Positions 9,358 to 18,412 of a DNA stretch of 64,000 nucleotides are shown piece by piece (position 1 is the stretch's first letter; each line of letters starts with the position of its first letter). This DNA comes from Vibrio sp. NTOU-M3 (GTDB taxonomy: Bacteria > Pseudomonadota > Gammaproteobacteria > Enterobacterales > Vibrionaceae). The translations under genes were made by a program, and so were the position numbers. The notes under the pieces were generated by a model, which made no database searches, was not told the origin of the DNA, and saw nothing but the letters and a program-made list of their open reading frames with translations. Location of the stretch: the NCBI RefSeq assembly GCF_040869035.1, contig NZ_CP162100.1:1488001-1552000 (forward strand). Direction: 5' to 3'.

Positions 9358-9764
9358 TAATACGATGGTGATGAATCAAATTTAATGGTCGTTGAGATTT
9401 TCTTAAATAGTAAAAAAAATACAATAACTATACATTTGTATCACTCAAGTATAAGTGTGATAGATGTCATTAATACCAATGGATGAGAATTAAAAAAGAT
9501 TGTGATTTATATTCCATTTTTATGGGGGTAATAATTAAGACCGGAAATATCCAAGCAGAGGTCGTCAATGATATCTCCATTTTTTAATTATTGATGAGCG
9601 GGGGAGGAAAGCACTTTTTAGAAATGTATGTGTTGAACCAAAAAATTTACGAATGCAAAGATTGTAAATTTAATGCAAATGGTAATGGTTATCATATAGA
9701 TTTGCTCGCAAGTTTTCGATGTGGCAGTCCTTGCCACTGACTAAAAGATGATTTGGAGAAGCAA
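9358..9764. other. Divergent regulatory region, PTS operon / siderophore receptor
   Basis: About 400 bp of AT-rich sequence between two divergent transcription units. It should contain the promoter of the PTS-mannosidase operon on the left and of the siderophore receptor on the right. Apart from the Fur-like site at 9680-9694 I see no convincing operator. Confidence 0.6.
9680..9694. promoter_or_regulatory. Probable Fur box upstream of siderophore receptor
   Basis: TGGTAATGGTTATCA matches the 7-1-7 Fur consensus TGATAATNATTATCA at all but two positions and lies about 70 bp before the receptor start codon. Iron-repressed expression of the receptor is the expected consequence. Confidence 0.7.
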
Positions 9765-11864
9765 ATGTTTACAAAAAGCCGACTTGCATTGGTTATCGCC
9801 TCGGCCTTGATGTCTACACATTCGATTGCGGATGTAGTGAATGCTGATGAGCACATGGTGATTGAAGGAAGAGAATTTGGCTATAAAGCTGACAGTAACT
9901 CGACCGCAATGAAAATGGAGGCCACTCAGCTTGAGACTCCGGGACAAGTTTCGGTGATTGATGAACAGATAATTGAAGAGCAACGAGCAAGCACCTTAGG
10001 TGAAGTGCTTAAAAATGATTCTTCAATTACTGCTGGCTCTACGTCAACTAACCGCGAACGTTTTTCCTTACGAGGGTTCCCTTTAGATAGCGGTGACAGT
10101 TATTTGCGTGACGGTGTTCAGCATTGGTCTCATTACCGCCAACCTGTAGAACTGCTGGAGAGAGTTGAAGTTCAAAAAGGACCTGCAGGTCTGCTTTACG
10201 GTCAATCTGCACCAGGTGGCCTTGTGAATATGGTGACCAAAAAGCCGACATACGATACGCAAGTGAGTGTTAGTCAGGATATTGGTTCAAATAACTACAC
10301 GCGTACAACCACAGACGTGAGTGGCGCATTAAACGAAGATAAAACGATGCGAGCGCGTTTGATTCTGTCAAAAGAAGATAAAGAATCATGGCGCACGCGT
10401 TTCGACGGAACTGATGTTGAAAGTGAACGTTTTGTTGGTGGCCTGTTTGTCGACTATGACATTAATCAGGATGTGATGCTGTCGATGTATTACGACCGTA
10501 CCCAAGAAACCGCAGATCTCGACAACGGTTCAAAAGTCGACGTGACAACAGGTCAAGTTATTGAGCCTAACATCGTAAATGACCAACGATTTGCGATGAC
10601 AGACAACGACGTGAGCAATTACGGTTTTAAGGTTAAGGCAAACCTGAATGAGTCGTGGGAAGTGAATACTGGGTTAAATCGTCAGTTCTATGACAGACAA
10701 CGTATTGAGTCAGATAGCGAAGTAGACGAAACCAAGAGTGGTACGTATGGCTATAAAGCTTATGATCGCCACGATGAATGGACATTTGATACTGCATATG
10801 TCGACTTTACCGGTGATTTTGACGCTTTAGGTATGAACCACCGAGTGCTAGTGGGTGCCAATGCGCTTCACAATGATTACAAACAACTTAGATACACTAC
10901 GTATGCATGCGAAAGTGCGACTTCGGCCGAAGCGCAAGCTCAGTGCGGAAATGGTTTTTCTAAACCTGCTGATTTAGATTATCGTAATGACGATTCGTTA
11001 TACAAAAGCAGCTCGAAACACTACGGAATTTACGTTCAAGATTTATTAACCTTAAACGACCAATGGCAATTATTGGCAGGTGTTCGTTTTGCTTATGATA
11101 AGAAAGAAAAAGACACAGGTGATGAGACGTTTAATAACGTATTGCCGAAAGCTGGTGTGATTTTCCACCCAACCGACAATGGTTCTGTGTACGCGGTATA
11201 TTCACAAAGTTTTGAGCCACTAGACAACATTAGCGACGAGAACGACGTTAACTACGGCGACGAACAGAAAGCGAAACAAGGCCATTTATACGAAATGGGT
11301 ACGAAATGGGAGCTGCTGGATAATCAACTGTTACTGAGCGGTGCTGCGTTCCAAATTACGCAAGACAACATGCAAGTAACCGAGGATCTTGACAATGACA
11401 TGCAACAAACCACACAGGTTGGTTCTCAAGTCCACAAAGGTATCGAATTGGCCGCAAGTGGTGCGTTGACTGAGTCACTATCTCTGAATGCAAGCACTAT
11501 GATCCTTGATGCCGAGTACAAAAACGATCCTCAGCTAGAAGGCAAAACACCAAAAGATGTCGCTGAATTTTCAGCAGCGCTATGGTCAACGTACGCATTT
11601 GAAAACGGAACAGACGTGAACTTAGGCGTGTATCATGTTGGTGAACGTTATGGTGATGCTGCAAATACATTCAAGAAAGACGCGTACACACGAGTTGATC
11701 TCGGGGTATCTCACACGTTCAAATATGATGATAACTTAGACATTACAACACGCTTAAATGTTGAGAACCTATTCGATACGGACTACTTAGCCGGTGGAGA
11801 TAGCGACAATGTTGTCGTTGGCGAGGGACGTAACTTTATGGCGACGCTACAAGTTAAGTACTAA
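9765..11864 (+). CDS. TonB-dependent siderophore receptor
   Basis: Outer-membrane gated channel for a ferric siderophore, 699 residues. The ATG at 9765 is chosen because GGAG lies six bases upstream; a TTG four codons earlier has no such site. The signal peptide (LALVIASALMSTHSIA) ends near residue 22. A candidate TonB box (EHMVIEG) follows. The plug domain carries TPGQVSVIDEQIIEEQRAS, RFSLRGFPLDSGDSYLRDGV, VEVQKGPAGLLYGQSAPGG and VNMVTKKPT, diagnostic of the siderophore-receptor branch (FhuA/FpvA-like). The C-terminal barrel ends in FMATLQVKY, with a terminal aromatic. A Fur-like site lies upstream and a complete TonB energy-transduction operon downstream. The ligand is unknown; ferrichrome or another hydroxamate is a guess only. 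Confidence 0.95.
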   Translation: MFTKSRLALVIASALMSTHSIADVVNADEHMVIEGREFGYKADSNSTAMKMEATQLETPGQVSVIDEQIIEEQRASTLGEVLKNDSSITAGSTSTNRERFSLRGFPLDSGDSYLRDGVQHWSHYRQPVELLERVEVQKGPAGLLYGQSAPGGLVNMVTKKPTYDTQVSVSQDIGSNNYTRTTTDVSGALNEDKTMRARLILSKEDKESWRTRFDGTDVESERFVGGLFVDYDINQDVMLSMYYDRTQETADLDNGSKVDVTTGQVIEPNIVNDQRFAMTDNDVSNYGFKVKANLNESWEVNTGLNRQFYDRQRIESDSEVDETKSGTYGYKAYDRHDEWTFDTAYVDFTGDFDALGMNHRVLVGANALHNDYKQLRYTTYACESATSAEAQAQCGNGFSKPADLDYRNDDSLYKSSSKHYGIYVQDLLTLNDQWQLLAGVRFAYDKKEKDTGDETFNNVLPKAGVIFHPTDNGSVYAVYSQSFEPLDNISDENDVNYGDEQKAKQGHLYEMGTKWELLDNQLLLSGAAFQITQDNMQVTEDLDNDMQQTTQVGSQVHKGIELAASGALTESLSLNASTMILDAEYKNDPQLEGKTPKDVAEFSAALWSTYAFENGTDVNLGVYHVGERYGDAANTFKKDAYTRVDLGVSHTFKYDDNLDITTRLNVENLFDTDYLAGGDSDNVVVGEGRNFMATLQVKY

Positions 11865-11964
11865 TTGAACTGACACATTTAGGTATTTATTGAATCAAAT
11901 AGGAATATGTGTGCCATGTGAGATGTGTTATGCATAGATGATAAATACTTTAATGAGTGATCTA

Positions 11965-11990
11965 GGGGAGCGTAAAGCTCCCCGTTTATC
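11965..11990 (+). terminator. Probable terminator after siderophore receptor
   Basis: GGGGAGC (11965-11971) and GCTCCCC (11977-11983) form a 7-bp GC-rich stem with a GTAAA loop, followed by GTTTATC. The T-run is short, so termination may be partial. Confidence 0.55.
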
Positions 11991-12032
11991 GTTGGCAAAT
12001 TGCTCAAAAAGCGCTAGTATGTCGACCTTGTT

Positions 12033-12051
12033 GATAATGAGATTTTTTATC
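12033..12051. promoter_or_regulatory. Probable Fur box upstream of TonB operon
   Basis: GATAATGAGATTTTTTATC agrees with the 19-bp Fur consensus GATAATGATAATCATTATC at 15 of 19 positions by eye and ends about 40 bp before the start of the first gene of the TonB operon. It implies iron-responsive expression of the whole six-gene operon. Confidence 0.65.
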
Positions 12052-12091
12052 AACTGAAAATCTTATAACACTTAAGTAATTGATTACTATT

Positions 12092-12856
12092 ATGAATCTG
12101 ATTCGAACCAGTTTAGCCTTGTTGATCACGGCTTCCATACTTCCTGCCAATGCGTCCGGCTTGGATACGGCGCAGTCTATCCAACAAAAAACCAATAATG
12201 CCTCTGCTGCTAGTCAAAAGCGTATAAGTGCCAGTGCTGATCATTCGGTCAGTATGCGAGCAGAGATAGAACAACTTCGAGAAGAAGTGAAAAATCTCGA
12301 GGTTTATCAACAGCACCTGACAAGCATGGTTGCGAACCAAGAACAAGAACAAACCAGCCTGTTGAATCAGATTGAAGAAATCAAAGTGACCCGTCAAGGC
12401 GTAGTGCCCTTGATGTATCAAATGATCGATGGTTTAAAAGAAAACATTGAGAAAGATAAGCCGATTAAACTAGAACAAAGGCAAGAGCGGGTTGAAAAGC
12501 TGGTGGCACTGATGCCGAGGGCTGATGTCAGCGATGCGGAAAAATACCGTCGCATTCTCGAAGCTTATCAAATAGAAATGGACTACGGGACCAAGCTTGG
12601 TACTTATCAAGGCAGTATTCAAATTGATGGTGAGAGTCGTGAAGCGGATATTCTATATGTTGGTCGTCTCGCCTTAGTAGCCAGAAGCCTAAATGGGACA
12701 ATATTCTGGAGTTGGCAGCAAGACCAATCGCAATGGCAGGAAATCGACAGTGCAATGAAGAGCGAGTTAGATACTGCATTTAGTATTGCTGATAAACAAA
12801 TTGCACCGGGCCTTATCACTGTCCCAGTTTCCCTGAATGCCGTGGAGTTCGACTAA
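12092..12856 (+). CDS. DUF3450-like periplasmic coiled-coil protein of TonB operon
   Basis: Exported protein of 254 residues in the position usually held by a DUF3450 protein in Vibrio TonB2/TonB3-type operons. The ATG at 12092 starts a clean signal peptide (LIRTSLALLITASILPANA); a TTG four codons upstream is an alternative. After the signal, residues of about 30-110 form a long predicted coiled coil rich in Glu, Gln and Leu (REEVKNLEVYQQHLTSM). The C-terminal half is globular, with YVGRLALVARS and IFWSWQQDQSQWQEI. Its molecular role is not established to my knowledge; a periplasmic adaptor for the TtpC-ExbBD-TonB complex is plausible. It is separated by two bases from the TtpC gene. Confidence 0.85.
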   Translation: MNLIRTSLALLITASILPANASGLDTAQSIQQKTNNASAASQKRISASADHSVSMRAEIEQLREEVKNLEVYQQHLTSMVANQEQEQTSLLNQIEEIKVTRQGVVPLMYQMIDGLKENIEKDKPIKLEQRQERVEKLVALMPRADVSDAEKYRRILEAYQIEMDYGTKLGTYQGSIQIDGESREADILYVGRLALVARSLNGTIFWSWQQDQSQWQEIDSAMKSELDTAFSIADKQIAPGLITVPVSLNAVEFD

Positions 12857-12858
12857 TC

Positions 12859-14220
12859 ATGAAACTAAAACTCATAACCTCTGCGATTTGTCTGGCGGTA
12901 CTTTCTTTCAATGTATCTGCAACGGCTGAACTTGCCACAAAAACGAAGCAGGAAGCCGCTGTAGAACAAAAACACAATGCCGTACGTGAGTCCTCATTTA
13001 AAACGGTTGAGCGTGACTTAGCAAAGATAAAAGCTGAACTTAATGCGAAAAAAGCATTCTTTCAGGCCAACACAGAAAAGCTGGCTGAGCAGTTTAGTAA
13101 AAATGAAGATCAGTTAGCTCGGCTCGAAGAACAGTTACGTTTAGAGACGGGGAGCTTAGGTGAACTTTTTGGCGTGGTTCGTCAAAATGCGAAAGAGCTG
13201 CGTGACGAGATTAAATATTCAGTAACCAGTGTTGATCACAATGAAAATACACAACTGGTGGATCAAATTGTTGCTTCTGAATCACTACCATCTATGCCTC
13301 AGTTGACGGCGTTATGGAAGGTAATGGAACAACAAATTGCAGCCAGCTCTGAGGTTGCTGAAGTTCAAGTGTCTTTTGTGAATGGTGAAGGTAAAAAGCA
13401 GTCCATCAGTGCAACACGAGTAGGTAGTTTTGGACTGATTGCGGAAGACGGCTTCATTCAATGGAACGGCGCACGTGGTGAGGCGAAAGCGTACATCAAA
13501 CAGCCGGATAATGCGCCAACGAGCAAAACGGTCTCTGGGTTGTTTTTAGGTGACACTGTCACTATGGTGCTTGACCCTTCGCGTGGAATCATGCTTGAGC
13601 AACTGGCACTAACCCCAAGTGCGATGGACCGTTTACAGGCGGGAGGTGTCGTAGGGAAGATTATTCTTGGGCTTCTAGCTATTGGTTTGATTATCGCAGT
13701 GGTTCGCGGAGCATCTTTAGCTACCGCTCGAAGCAAAATTAAGAACCAGCTGAAAAATCCGGCACAGCCAGGAGATAATCCTTTAGGACGCGTTCTATCT
13801 GTTTATCAAAGTGAGCAGAATCGAAGTGTCGAAGCATTAGAGCTGCGTTTACTTGAGGCTGTCGTCGATGAACAAACAGGATTAGAGCGCGGCCTTTCAA
13901 TGCTTAAGCTCCTCGCTGCATTAGCGCCGATGCTAGGTCTACTGGGTACAGTGACAGGTATGATTGAGACCTTCCAAGTGATCACCCAGTTTGGTAATGG
14001 TGACCCGAAAGTGATGGCTGGTGGCATTTCAATGGCACTAGTAACCACTGTTTTAGGTCTTATTGCGGCAATGCCATTGCTACTGGCTCACAATATCTTG
14101 AGTACGCAAGCGGAAAATATTCGAAATATTCTTGAGAAACAGGGAATCGGCTTAGTGGCAGAAGAAGCTGAGCGAGAATCGGTTGCGGCTAATACCAATA
14201 CGGTTGGGAATGCTGCCTAA
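12859..14220 (+). CDS. ttpC: TtpC, TonB2-type system accessory with MotA/TolQ/ExbB domain
   Basis: TtpC is a fourth essential component of Vibrio TonB2-type systems, an inner-membrane protein with a large periplasmic N-terminal part. This 453-residue protein shows a signal peptide (LITSAICLAVLSFNVSATA), a coiled-coil segment (about 25-120), a periplasmic domain, a membrane helix near 268-290 (VGKIILGLLAIGLIIAVV), and a C-terminal MotA/TolQ/ExbB proton-channel domain with LLAALAPMLGLLGTVTGMI and GISMALVTTVLGLIAAMPLL. It overlaps the exbB start by one base (TAATGG), which implies tight translational coupling. Its length and architecture match TtpC and not an ordinary ExbB (about 180-240 residues). 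Confidence 0.92.
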   Translation: MKLKLITSAICLAVLSFNVSATAELATKTKQEAAVEQKHNAVRESSFKTVERDLAKIKAELNAKKAFFQANTEKLAEQFSKNEDQLARLEEQLRLETGSLGELFGVVRQNAKELRDEIKYSVTSVDHNENTQLVDQIVASESLPSMPQLTALWKVMEQQIAASSEVAEVQVSFVNGEGKKQSISATRVGSFGLIAEDGFIQWNGARGEAKAYIKQPDNAPTSKTVSGLFLGDTVTMVLDPSRGIMLEQLALTPSAMDRLQAGGVVGKIILGLLAIGLIIAVVRGASLATARSKIKNQLKNPAQPGDNPLGRVLSVYQSEQNRSVEALELRLLEAVVDEQTGLERGLSMLKLLAALAPMLGLLGTVTGMIETFQVITQFGNGDPKVMAGGISMALVTTVLGLIAAMPLLLAHNILSTQAENIRNILEKQGIGLVAEEAERESVAANTNTVGNAA

Positions 14221-14777
14221 TGGATACGGTCATGTCGTGGTTACCACATTGGCTCAGTCAGGCAAACTGGGCCATTGCGTTGCAGCAATTTATGGAGCAG
14301 GGTGGCGCCGTTTTGTGGTGGCTAGCAGTGGTTGTTGCCGTGTATTGGGTCTTAGTTATTGAACGGATACTTTATCTATTCCTAACGTTTCCTAAACAAC
14401 GACAGAGTTGGGTTGAACACTGGCATCAAAGAAAAGAACAACATTCATGGAATGCCAGAGCCATTCGAGAAGGTTGGCTGGCGCAAGCTCATATTGCACT
14501 AAATCAAAACTTAAACTTTATCAAAGTACTGGTCGCGATTTGCCCAATGTTGGGTTTACTTGGCACTGTGACAGGTATGATTTCGGTGTTTGATGTGATG
14601 GCAAATCAGGGAAGCAGTAACCCTAAATTAATGGCATCTGGTATTTCATTAGCAACGCTGCCCACCATGGCTGGTATGGTTGCAGCACTTGTGGGCATGT
14701 TTGTGCATGCTCGTTTAGTGAAGGCATGCCAGCTACGTGAAATCAAATTAGAAAAATCATTAAGGAGTCAGCGATGA
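14220..14777 (+). CDS. exbB: ExbB biopolymer transport protein
   Basis: Inner-membrane proton-channel subunit that powers TonB with ExbD. It has 185 residues and three hydrophobic segments: about 35-55 (VLWWLAVVVAVYWVLVIERI), 95-120 and 135-160. The hallmark VAICPMLGLLGTVTGMISVF is present, as in TolQ/MotA relatives. It starts on the last base of ttpC and its stop codon overlaps the exbD start by four bases (ATGA). The next-door TtpC carries a second, related channel domain, a combination typical of Vibrio TonB2/TonB3 systems. Confidence 0.95.
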   Translation: MDTVMSWLPHWLSQANWAIALQQFMEQGGAVLWWLAVVVAVYWVLVIERILYLFLTFPKQRQSWVEHWHQRKEQHSWNARAIREGWLAQAHIALNQNLNFIKVLVAICPMLGLLGTVTGMISVFDVMANQGSSNPKLMASGISLATLPTMAGMVAALVGMFVHARLVKACQLREIKLEKSLRSQR

Positions 14778-15178
14778 GACTCGGAAGACGCCAACAGAAA
14801 AACGATGAGGCGCAAATCGATCTAACATCGATGCTTGATATTGTATTTATTATGCTGATCTTCTTTATCGTCACTAGTTCATTTGTTCGTGAATCTGGTG
14901 TGGAAGTGAACCGCCCTCAGGCTTCAAATGTTGTAAGCCAAAAAGATGCAGGTATTTTTGTCGCAATTACAGCCGCAAACGACATCTACATTGATAAACG
15001 CGTTGTGGATGCAGAGCGCGTACAAGCGACCTTGGAGCACTTAGCGCTCGATAAACCTGATGCTTCTTTGGTCATTCAAGCGGATGAACACGCCTACAAT
15101 GGTACCGTGGTTAAAGTCATGGATGCGGCAAAAGGCGCAGGTATTAAGAATATTGCACTTGCTGCGGAGAAACAGTAG
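14774..15178 (+). CDS. exbD: ExbD biopolymer transport protein
   Basis: Single-pass inner-membrane partner of ExbB, 134 residues. After a short basic N-terminus the segment IDLTSMLDIVFIMLIFFIVT contains the conserved membrane aspartate (D22) needed for proton use. The periplasmic domain continues with GVEVNRPQASN and ends KNIALAAEKQ. It overlaps exbB by four bases and tonB by one base, so the genes are a translationally coupled block. Confidence 0.95.
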   Translation: MRLGRRQQKNDEAQIDLTSMLDIVFIMLIFFIVTSSFVRESGVEVNRPQASNVVSQKDAGIFVAITAANDIYIDKRVVDAERVQATLEHLALDKPDASLVIQADEHAYNGTVVKVMDAAKGAGIKNIALAAEKQ

Positions 15179-15798
15179 TGAACAGGCTAATTCTTGCACT
15201 GCCAACAGCAGCCATAATTACTCTGGGTCTATTTGTTTTTATGTCATGGATGGTGGACAACGGTCATCGACGAACGCCAGAAGCCAGTCAGCCACTCAGC
15301 TTTAACATGGTTATGGTGGAAAACGAGCAAGACGTTCAGCGCCGGAAACGAGCGTTGCCTGAACAACCTGAAATTCCAGAAGTCCCTGAACAAAAGCCAG
15401 TGGAACAAATGGAAGCTAAGGTATCGCAAGTGTCACCAACGTCATCGATTCCGACATTGGGTTTGAATACAGCGATTAGCGGCATTGCCATCAATGCACC
15501 GACCTTCGGCGATTTTGGTGTCAATCAAGAAGTGGTGCCGTTGTACCGAGTGGAACCTGCATATCCGGCGAAGGCGAAAGCACGCGGTGTCGAAGGGTTT
15601 GTTACATTAAGTTTTACTATCGATGAAACGGGCAGACCGGTGGATGTTGAAGTGGTAGACGCCAAACCGAGACGTTTCTTTGAACGAGATGCTATTCGAG
15701 CGCTGAGACGTTGGAAGTATCAACCTCAGATAGAAGAAGGTAAGGCTGTCGCTAGACAGGGGCAAACCGTAACGTTGGAGTTTAAGTTGGTAAAATGA
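15178..15798 (+). CDS. tonB: TonB energy transducer, TonB2/TonB3 type
   Basis: Carries conformational energy from ExbBD to outer-membrane receptors. It has 206 residues, short for a TonB as is usual for the Vibrio TonB2/3 class. There is one N-terminal membrane anchor (LPTAAIITLGLFVFMSWMV), a modest Pro/Glu-rich spacer (about residues 55-85, EIPEVPEQKPVEQMEAKV) and a C-terminal TonB domain with YRVEPAYPAKAKARGVEGFV and ALRRWKYQP. The start is a GTG overlapping the exbD stop codon. The short proline-rich spacer suggests a shorter periplasmic reach than E. coli TonB, which may be why TtpC is needed (inference). Confidence 0.95.
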   Translation: MNRLILALPTAAIITLGLFVFMSWMVDNGHRRTPEASQPLSFNMVMVENEQDVQRRKRALPEQPEIPEVPEQKPVEQMEAKVSQVSPTSSIPTLGLNTAISGIAINAPTFGDFGVNQEVVPLYRVEPAYPAKAKARGVEGFVTLSFTIDETGRPVDVEVVDAKPRRFFERDAIRALRRWKYQPQIEEGKAVARQGQTVTLEFKLVK

Positions 15799-16970
15799 TT
15801 AAGCAAATTCTTCTCGGTGTTTCCCTGATTGCAACGGCAGGCTTAACTCAGGCCGCTGAACTAAGCCAATATACCGCCGTCAGGGTTCAAAAAGCGCATC
15901 AACAAGTTCAAAACGACAAGATCAAGCAAGCAATTTCAACGCTAGCGTCGATTGATACATCGCGTGGCTACGATAAAGCGTATATTGCACGCATGTTAGG
16001 TGTGTATTACTGGCAAGATGGACAAGTAAAGAAAGCGATACAGCAAATTCAGTACGCGGTAGATTCTGGCTTATTGGAAGATGAACAGGCGTGGGTGACC
16101 CGGAAAATGCTGGCAGACTTACTTCTATCTGATCAGAAGTATCAACAAGCATTGCCACATTACTATCGATTGGCAAAGAAAGTCCCTGAAAAGCAAAAAG
16201 CGGATGAACTTTGGCTGCGCATTGCCCAATCTCATTATCAGATTGACCAATGGGCGAAAGTAGTGAGTGCGGTTGACAAGTATCGTTCTTATCAACGCAA
16301 AGATGAAGTTCAGCCACTATCTCTGAAGCTAGGAGCATTGCTGCAGCTAAAACGCTATAAAAATGCCATTCCAACTCTAAAGAAACTTATTGCTCTACAA
16401 CCTGAAAAAGCAAATTGGTGGCGTCAACTTGTTGGCCTGCAAATGCAAACTGGTCAGAATGCTCAAGCACTTGCAACACTTGGACTAGCAAAACACCAAG
16501 GTGTAGCGCTTAGTCAGCAAGAGTTAAGATTAATGGCTCAGTTATATGCCCAAAAGGGGATTCCCGAAAGAGCTGCGCGTCAAATTGCAGAACTTGATAA
16601 GTCAAAAACCGACTTAAAATTGATTGTTGAGCAAGCCAGTTACTGGCAGATGGCGAGAGAGTGGGATAAAGCAACGGATCAATGGGCACTGGCTGCAAAA
16701 CAAGACAGTAAATACCATTGGAACGTGGCACAATTGTTAGTTCAACAGGGGCATTATCGCACTGCATTAACGGTGCTTAATAAGGTTAAGGGACGTAACG
16801 CTGAGGTTGCATTAGTTAAAGCCAGAGCTTTGTATAAGCTCAATCAAATTGAAGATGCATTGGTACAAGCAAAGAAATCACAAGCGATCAAACCATCAAC
16901 ACAAGCTAAAAGCTGGGTTAAGTATCTTAGTAATTTGCGAAAATCGGATGATAAGAATCAATCTTCTTAA
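15795..16970 (+). CDS. TPR-repeat periplasmic protein of TonB operon
   Basis: Exported helical-repeat protein, 391 residues, encoded last in the TonB operon and overlapping tonB by four bases (ATGA). It begins with a signal peptide (QILLGVSLIATAGLTQA). The rest is composed of tetratricopeptide-like helices with the typical spacing of Ala/Gly/Tyr/Leu (for example KKAIQQIQYAVDSGLLEDEQ, KYQQALPHYYRLAKKVPEKQ, QALATLGLAKHQGVALS). TPR proteins at this position are a feature of Vibrio TonB2/TonB3 operons; the role is presumably a scaffold in the periplasm, but it is not shown by the sequence. Confidence 0.88.
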   Translation: MIKQILLGVSLIATAGLTQAAELSQYTAVRVQKAHQQVQNDKIKQAISTLASIDTSRGYDKAYIARMLGVYYWQDGQVKKAIQQIQYAVDSGLLEDEQAWVTRKMLADLLLSDQKYQQALPHYYRLAKKVPEKQKADELWLRIAQSHYQIDQWAKVVSAVDKYRSYQRKDEVQPLSLKLGALLQLKRYKNAIPTLKKLIALQPEKANWWRQLVGLQMQTGQNAQALATLGLAKHQGVALSQQELRLMAQLYAQKGIPERAARQIAELDKSKTDLKLIVEQASYWQMAREWDKATDQWALAAKQDSKYHWNVAQLLVQQGHYRTALTVLNKVKGRNAEVALVKARALYKLNQIEDALVQAKKSQAIKPSTQAKSWVKYLSNLRKSDDKNQSS

Positions 16971-16983
16971 TCGAGCAAGTATT

Positions 16984-17016
16984 AAAAAAGGATGCCAATT
17001 GGCATCCTTTTTTTTG
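16984..17016. terminator. Bidirectional terminator between TonB operon and barrel gene
   Basis: AAAAAAGGATGCC and GGCATCCTTTTTT form a near-perfect hairpin around AATT, with A-run and T-run on either side. It can end the TonB operon (plus) and the outer-membrane barrel gene (minus). Confidence 0.9.
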
Positions 17017-17031
17017 CACTGCTTTTTCTTA

Positions 17032-17583
17032 TTAGAAGTAGAAGCGAGTACCGAATACGATGTTAGTGAAGCTGTCAGATAGGCCATCTGAAGTCACGTT
17101 TACGTCGTCAGTTGCGATGTTGTAGTTAACTTCTGCACTTAGAGCAACGTTAGGGTTGATGAAGTATTTCACACCAGCAGCCATTTTAAAGTTAAGTGCA
17201 GCTGAGTCACCTTCGCCATCTTCACCTAGACCGCCATCAAAACCTTGACCGTCTTTGTAGCTAAGCGCAGCGAACTGAGCAGAAGCACCTAGGTAAGGTA
17301 CCCAGTTAGTTTCGTTAGTGAAGTTGTACTCTGTGAAAGCACCTAGAACAAAACGTTTGTTGTTGTCAGACATGTTAACGCCTAGGTTACCACCCACTTC
17401 CCAGTCATCAGCAAGGAAGTAACCGTAAGAAGTATCAAGAACCAATAGGTACTCGTCAGAGTAATCTAGGTTTAGGTTACCTTGAACAGAGATTTCTTGA
17501 GTGCCTTCTGACAGTTGAACCGCTGCTTGAGCAGAACCAACAGATGCAAGCATAAGTGCGATTGCTAGAGTAGTCTTTTTCAT
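17032..17583 (-). CDS. Small outer-membrane beta-barrel protein
   Basis: Predicted eight-stranded outer-membrane barrel of 183 residues, in the size range of OmpX/OmpA-barrel proteins. The signal peptide MKKTTLAIALMLASVGSAQA is cleaved near residue 20. The mature part shows alternating polar/aromatic strands (LDYSDEYLLVLDTSYGYF, WVPYLGASAQFAALSY) with acidic loops (GGLGEDGEGDSA), and it ends in FGTRFYF, the C-terminal aromatic recognised by the BAM machinery. It shares a terminator with the convergent TonB operon. Specific function is unknown; it may belong to the generic porin-like outer-membrane-protein family. Confidence 0.88.
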   Translation of the reverse strand: MKKTTLAIALMLASVGSAQAAVQLSEGTQEISVQGNLNLDYSDEYLLVLDTSYGYFLADDWEVGGNLGVNMSDNNKRFVLGAFTEYNFTNETNWVPYLGASAQFAALSYKDGQGFDGGLGEDGEGDSAALNFKMAAGVKYFINPNVALSAEVNYNIATDDVNVTSDGLSDSFTNIVFGTRFYF

Positions 17584-17878
17584 TTTATTTTCCTTTCATG
17601 TTTTTGAGCATCAGCGAGCCCATGGCACATAAAGTAGAAGGGACTGGGTGCTGTTCTGTCAGTGAAATGTCAGCAAAATATGCTGCCAATTACCTGTCTC
17701 AGTAGTGAAAAAGACTATAAGTGGTTAATTTGAGATTACAGAAAAACACCACAAAGCACTCTATATGCATTGTGGTGTTTATATAATTATTTTGTATGTA
17801 CGGTGTGAGTTTGATGGATGTAAAGATTTGATCATGTCTTTACTCATAGGGCGGGATTGATGCTTTTCTTATCCTCAC
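17584..17878. other. Intergenic region with promoter of barrel gene
   Basis: AT-rich stretch of about 295 bp between two minus-strand genes. It holds the upstream region of the outer-membrane barrel gene (AGGAAAATAAAATG on the minus strand gives a good ribosome-binding site) and the hairpin at 17744-17780. Nothing else is recognised. Confidence 0.5.
17744..17780 (-). terminator. Terminator-like inverted repeat
   Basis: AAACACCACAA (17744-17754) and TTGTGGTGTTT (17770-17780) form a perfect 11-bp stem with a 15-base loop. On the minus strand the stem is followed by TTCTG after a TTTTT stretch, so it probably ends transcription of the small gene at 17879-18103. Confidence 0.65.
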
Positions 17879-18103
17879 TTATTTCATTCGTTGACAACAA
17901 AACTCAGCACGCCAAACACGTGAACGCGAGTGCTTCATAGACTTCAACACCTCCTTGCCTGATAGCTGAGGGTATGATTCCAAAACCTGTGCGTCATCCA
18001 AAATTTCTGGCGAATCATAAGCTCTGACATGAGTGAAAGTAGAATTGAGGTTGCTTGATAACATAGATTTTGAAAGGCAAATTCCTAATACGTCGCGCTG
18101 CAT
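17879..18103 (-). CDS. Small hypothetical protein
   Basis: A 74-residue open reading frame with a good ribosome-binding site (AGAGGG, seven bases before the ATG) and its own terminator-like hairpin about 100 bp downstream. The product is basic at the C-terminus (SMKHSRSRVWRAEFCCQRMK) and has no recognised domain, signal peptide or membrane helix. The ribosome-binding site and terminator argue for a real gene; the lack of a known family keeps confidence moderate. Confidence 0.5.
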   Translation of the reverse strand: MQRDVLGICLSKSMLSSNLNSTFTHVRAYDSPEILDDAQVLESYPQLSGKEVLKSMKHSRSRVWRAEFCCQRMK

Positions 18104-18412
18104 TGTCTTTTCCCTCTGAACGTCGTTATTTAGTAAGCGTATTGTTTTATTGTGTGCTTACCTGAAGCCATTTGCTCATACTAAAGTTGTACAATAAATA
18201 TACAACAAGAATGCATGTCTAGCCGGAAAAATCCCTGTTTTTAATGTGAGCGAGATCTAAGGTTCAAGCCAGAATACGGAGCTCTATCCTTACAGCATCA
18301 ATATTGGCTAAAACGTAGACTCTCACTTCAATAGCTCTCACAAATTCAAACGCAACTATTCGGTGGTTTGTTAATTAGATGTTAGCCTTATCGCATTAGT
18401 AGGGAGAGATGT
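18104..18412. other. Upstream region of the two-component operon
   Basis: About 310 bp without a gene. It contains an inverted repeat, GTTGTA (18186-18191) and TACAAC (18201-18206), spaced nine bases apart, which could be an operator, and a strong ribosome-binding site (AGGGAG) for the sensor kinase gene at the right end. Confidence 0.45.
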
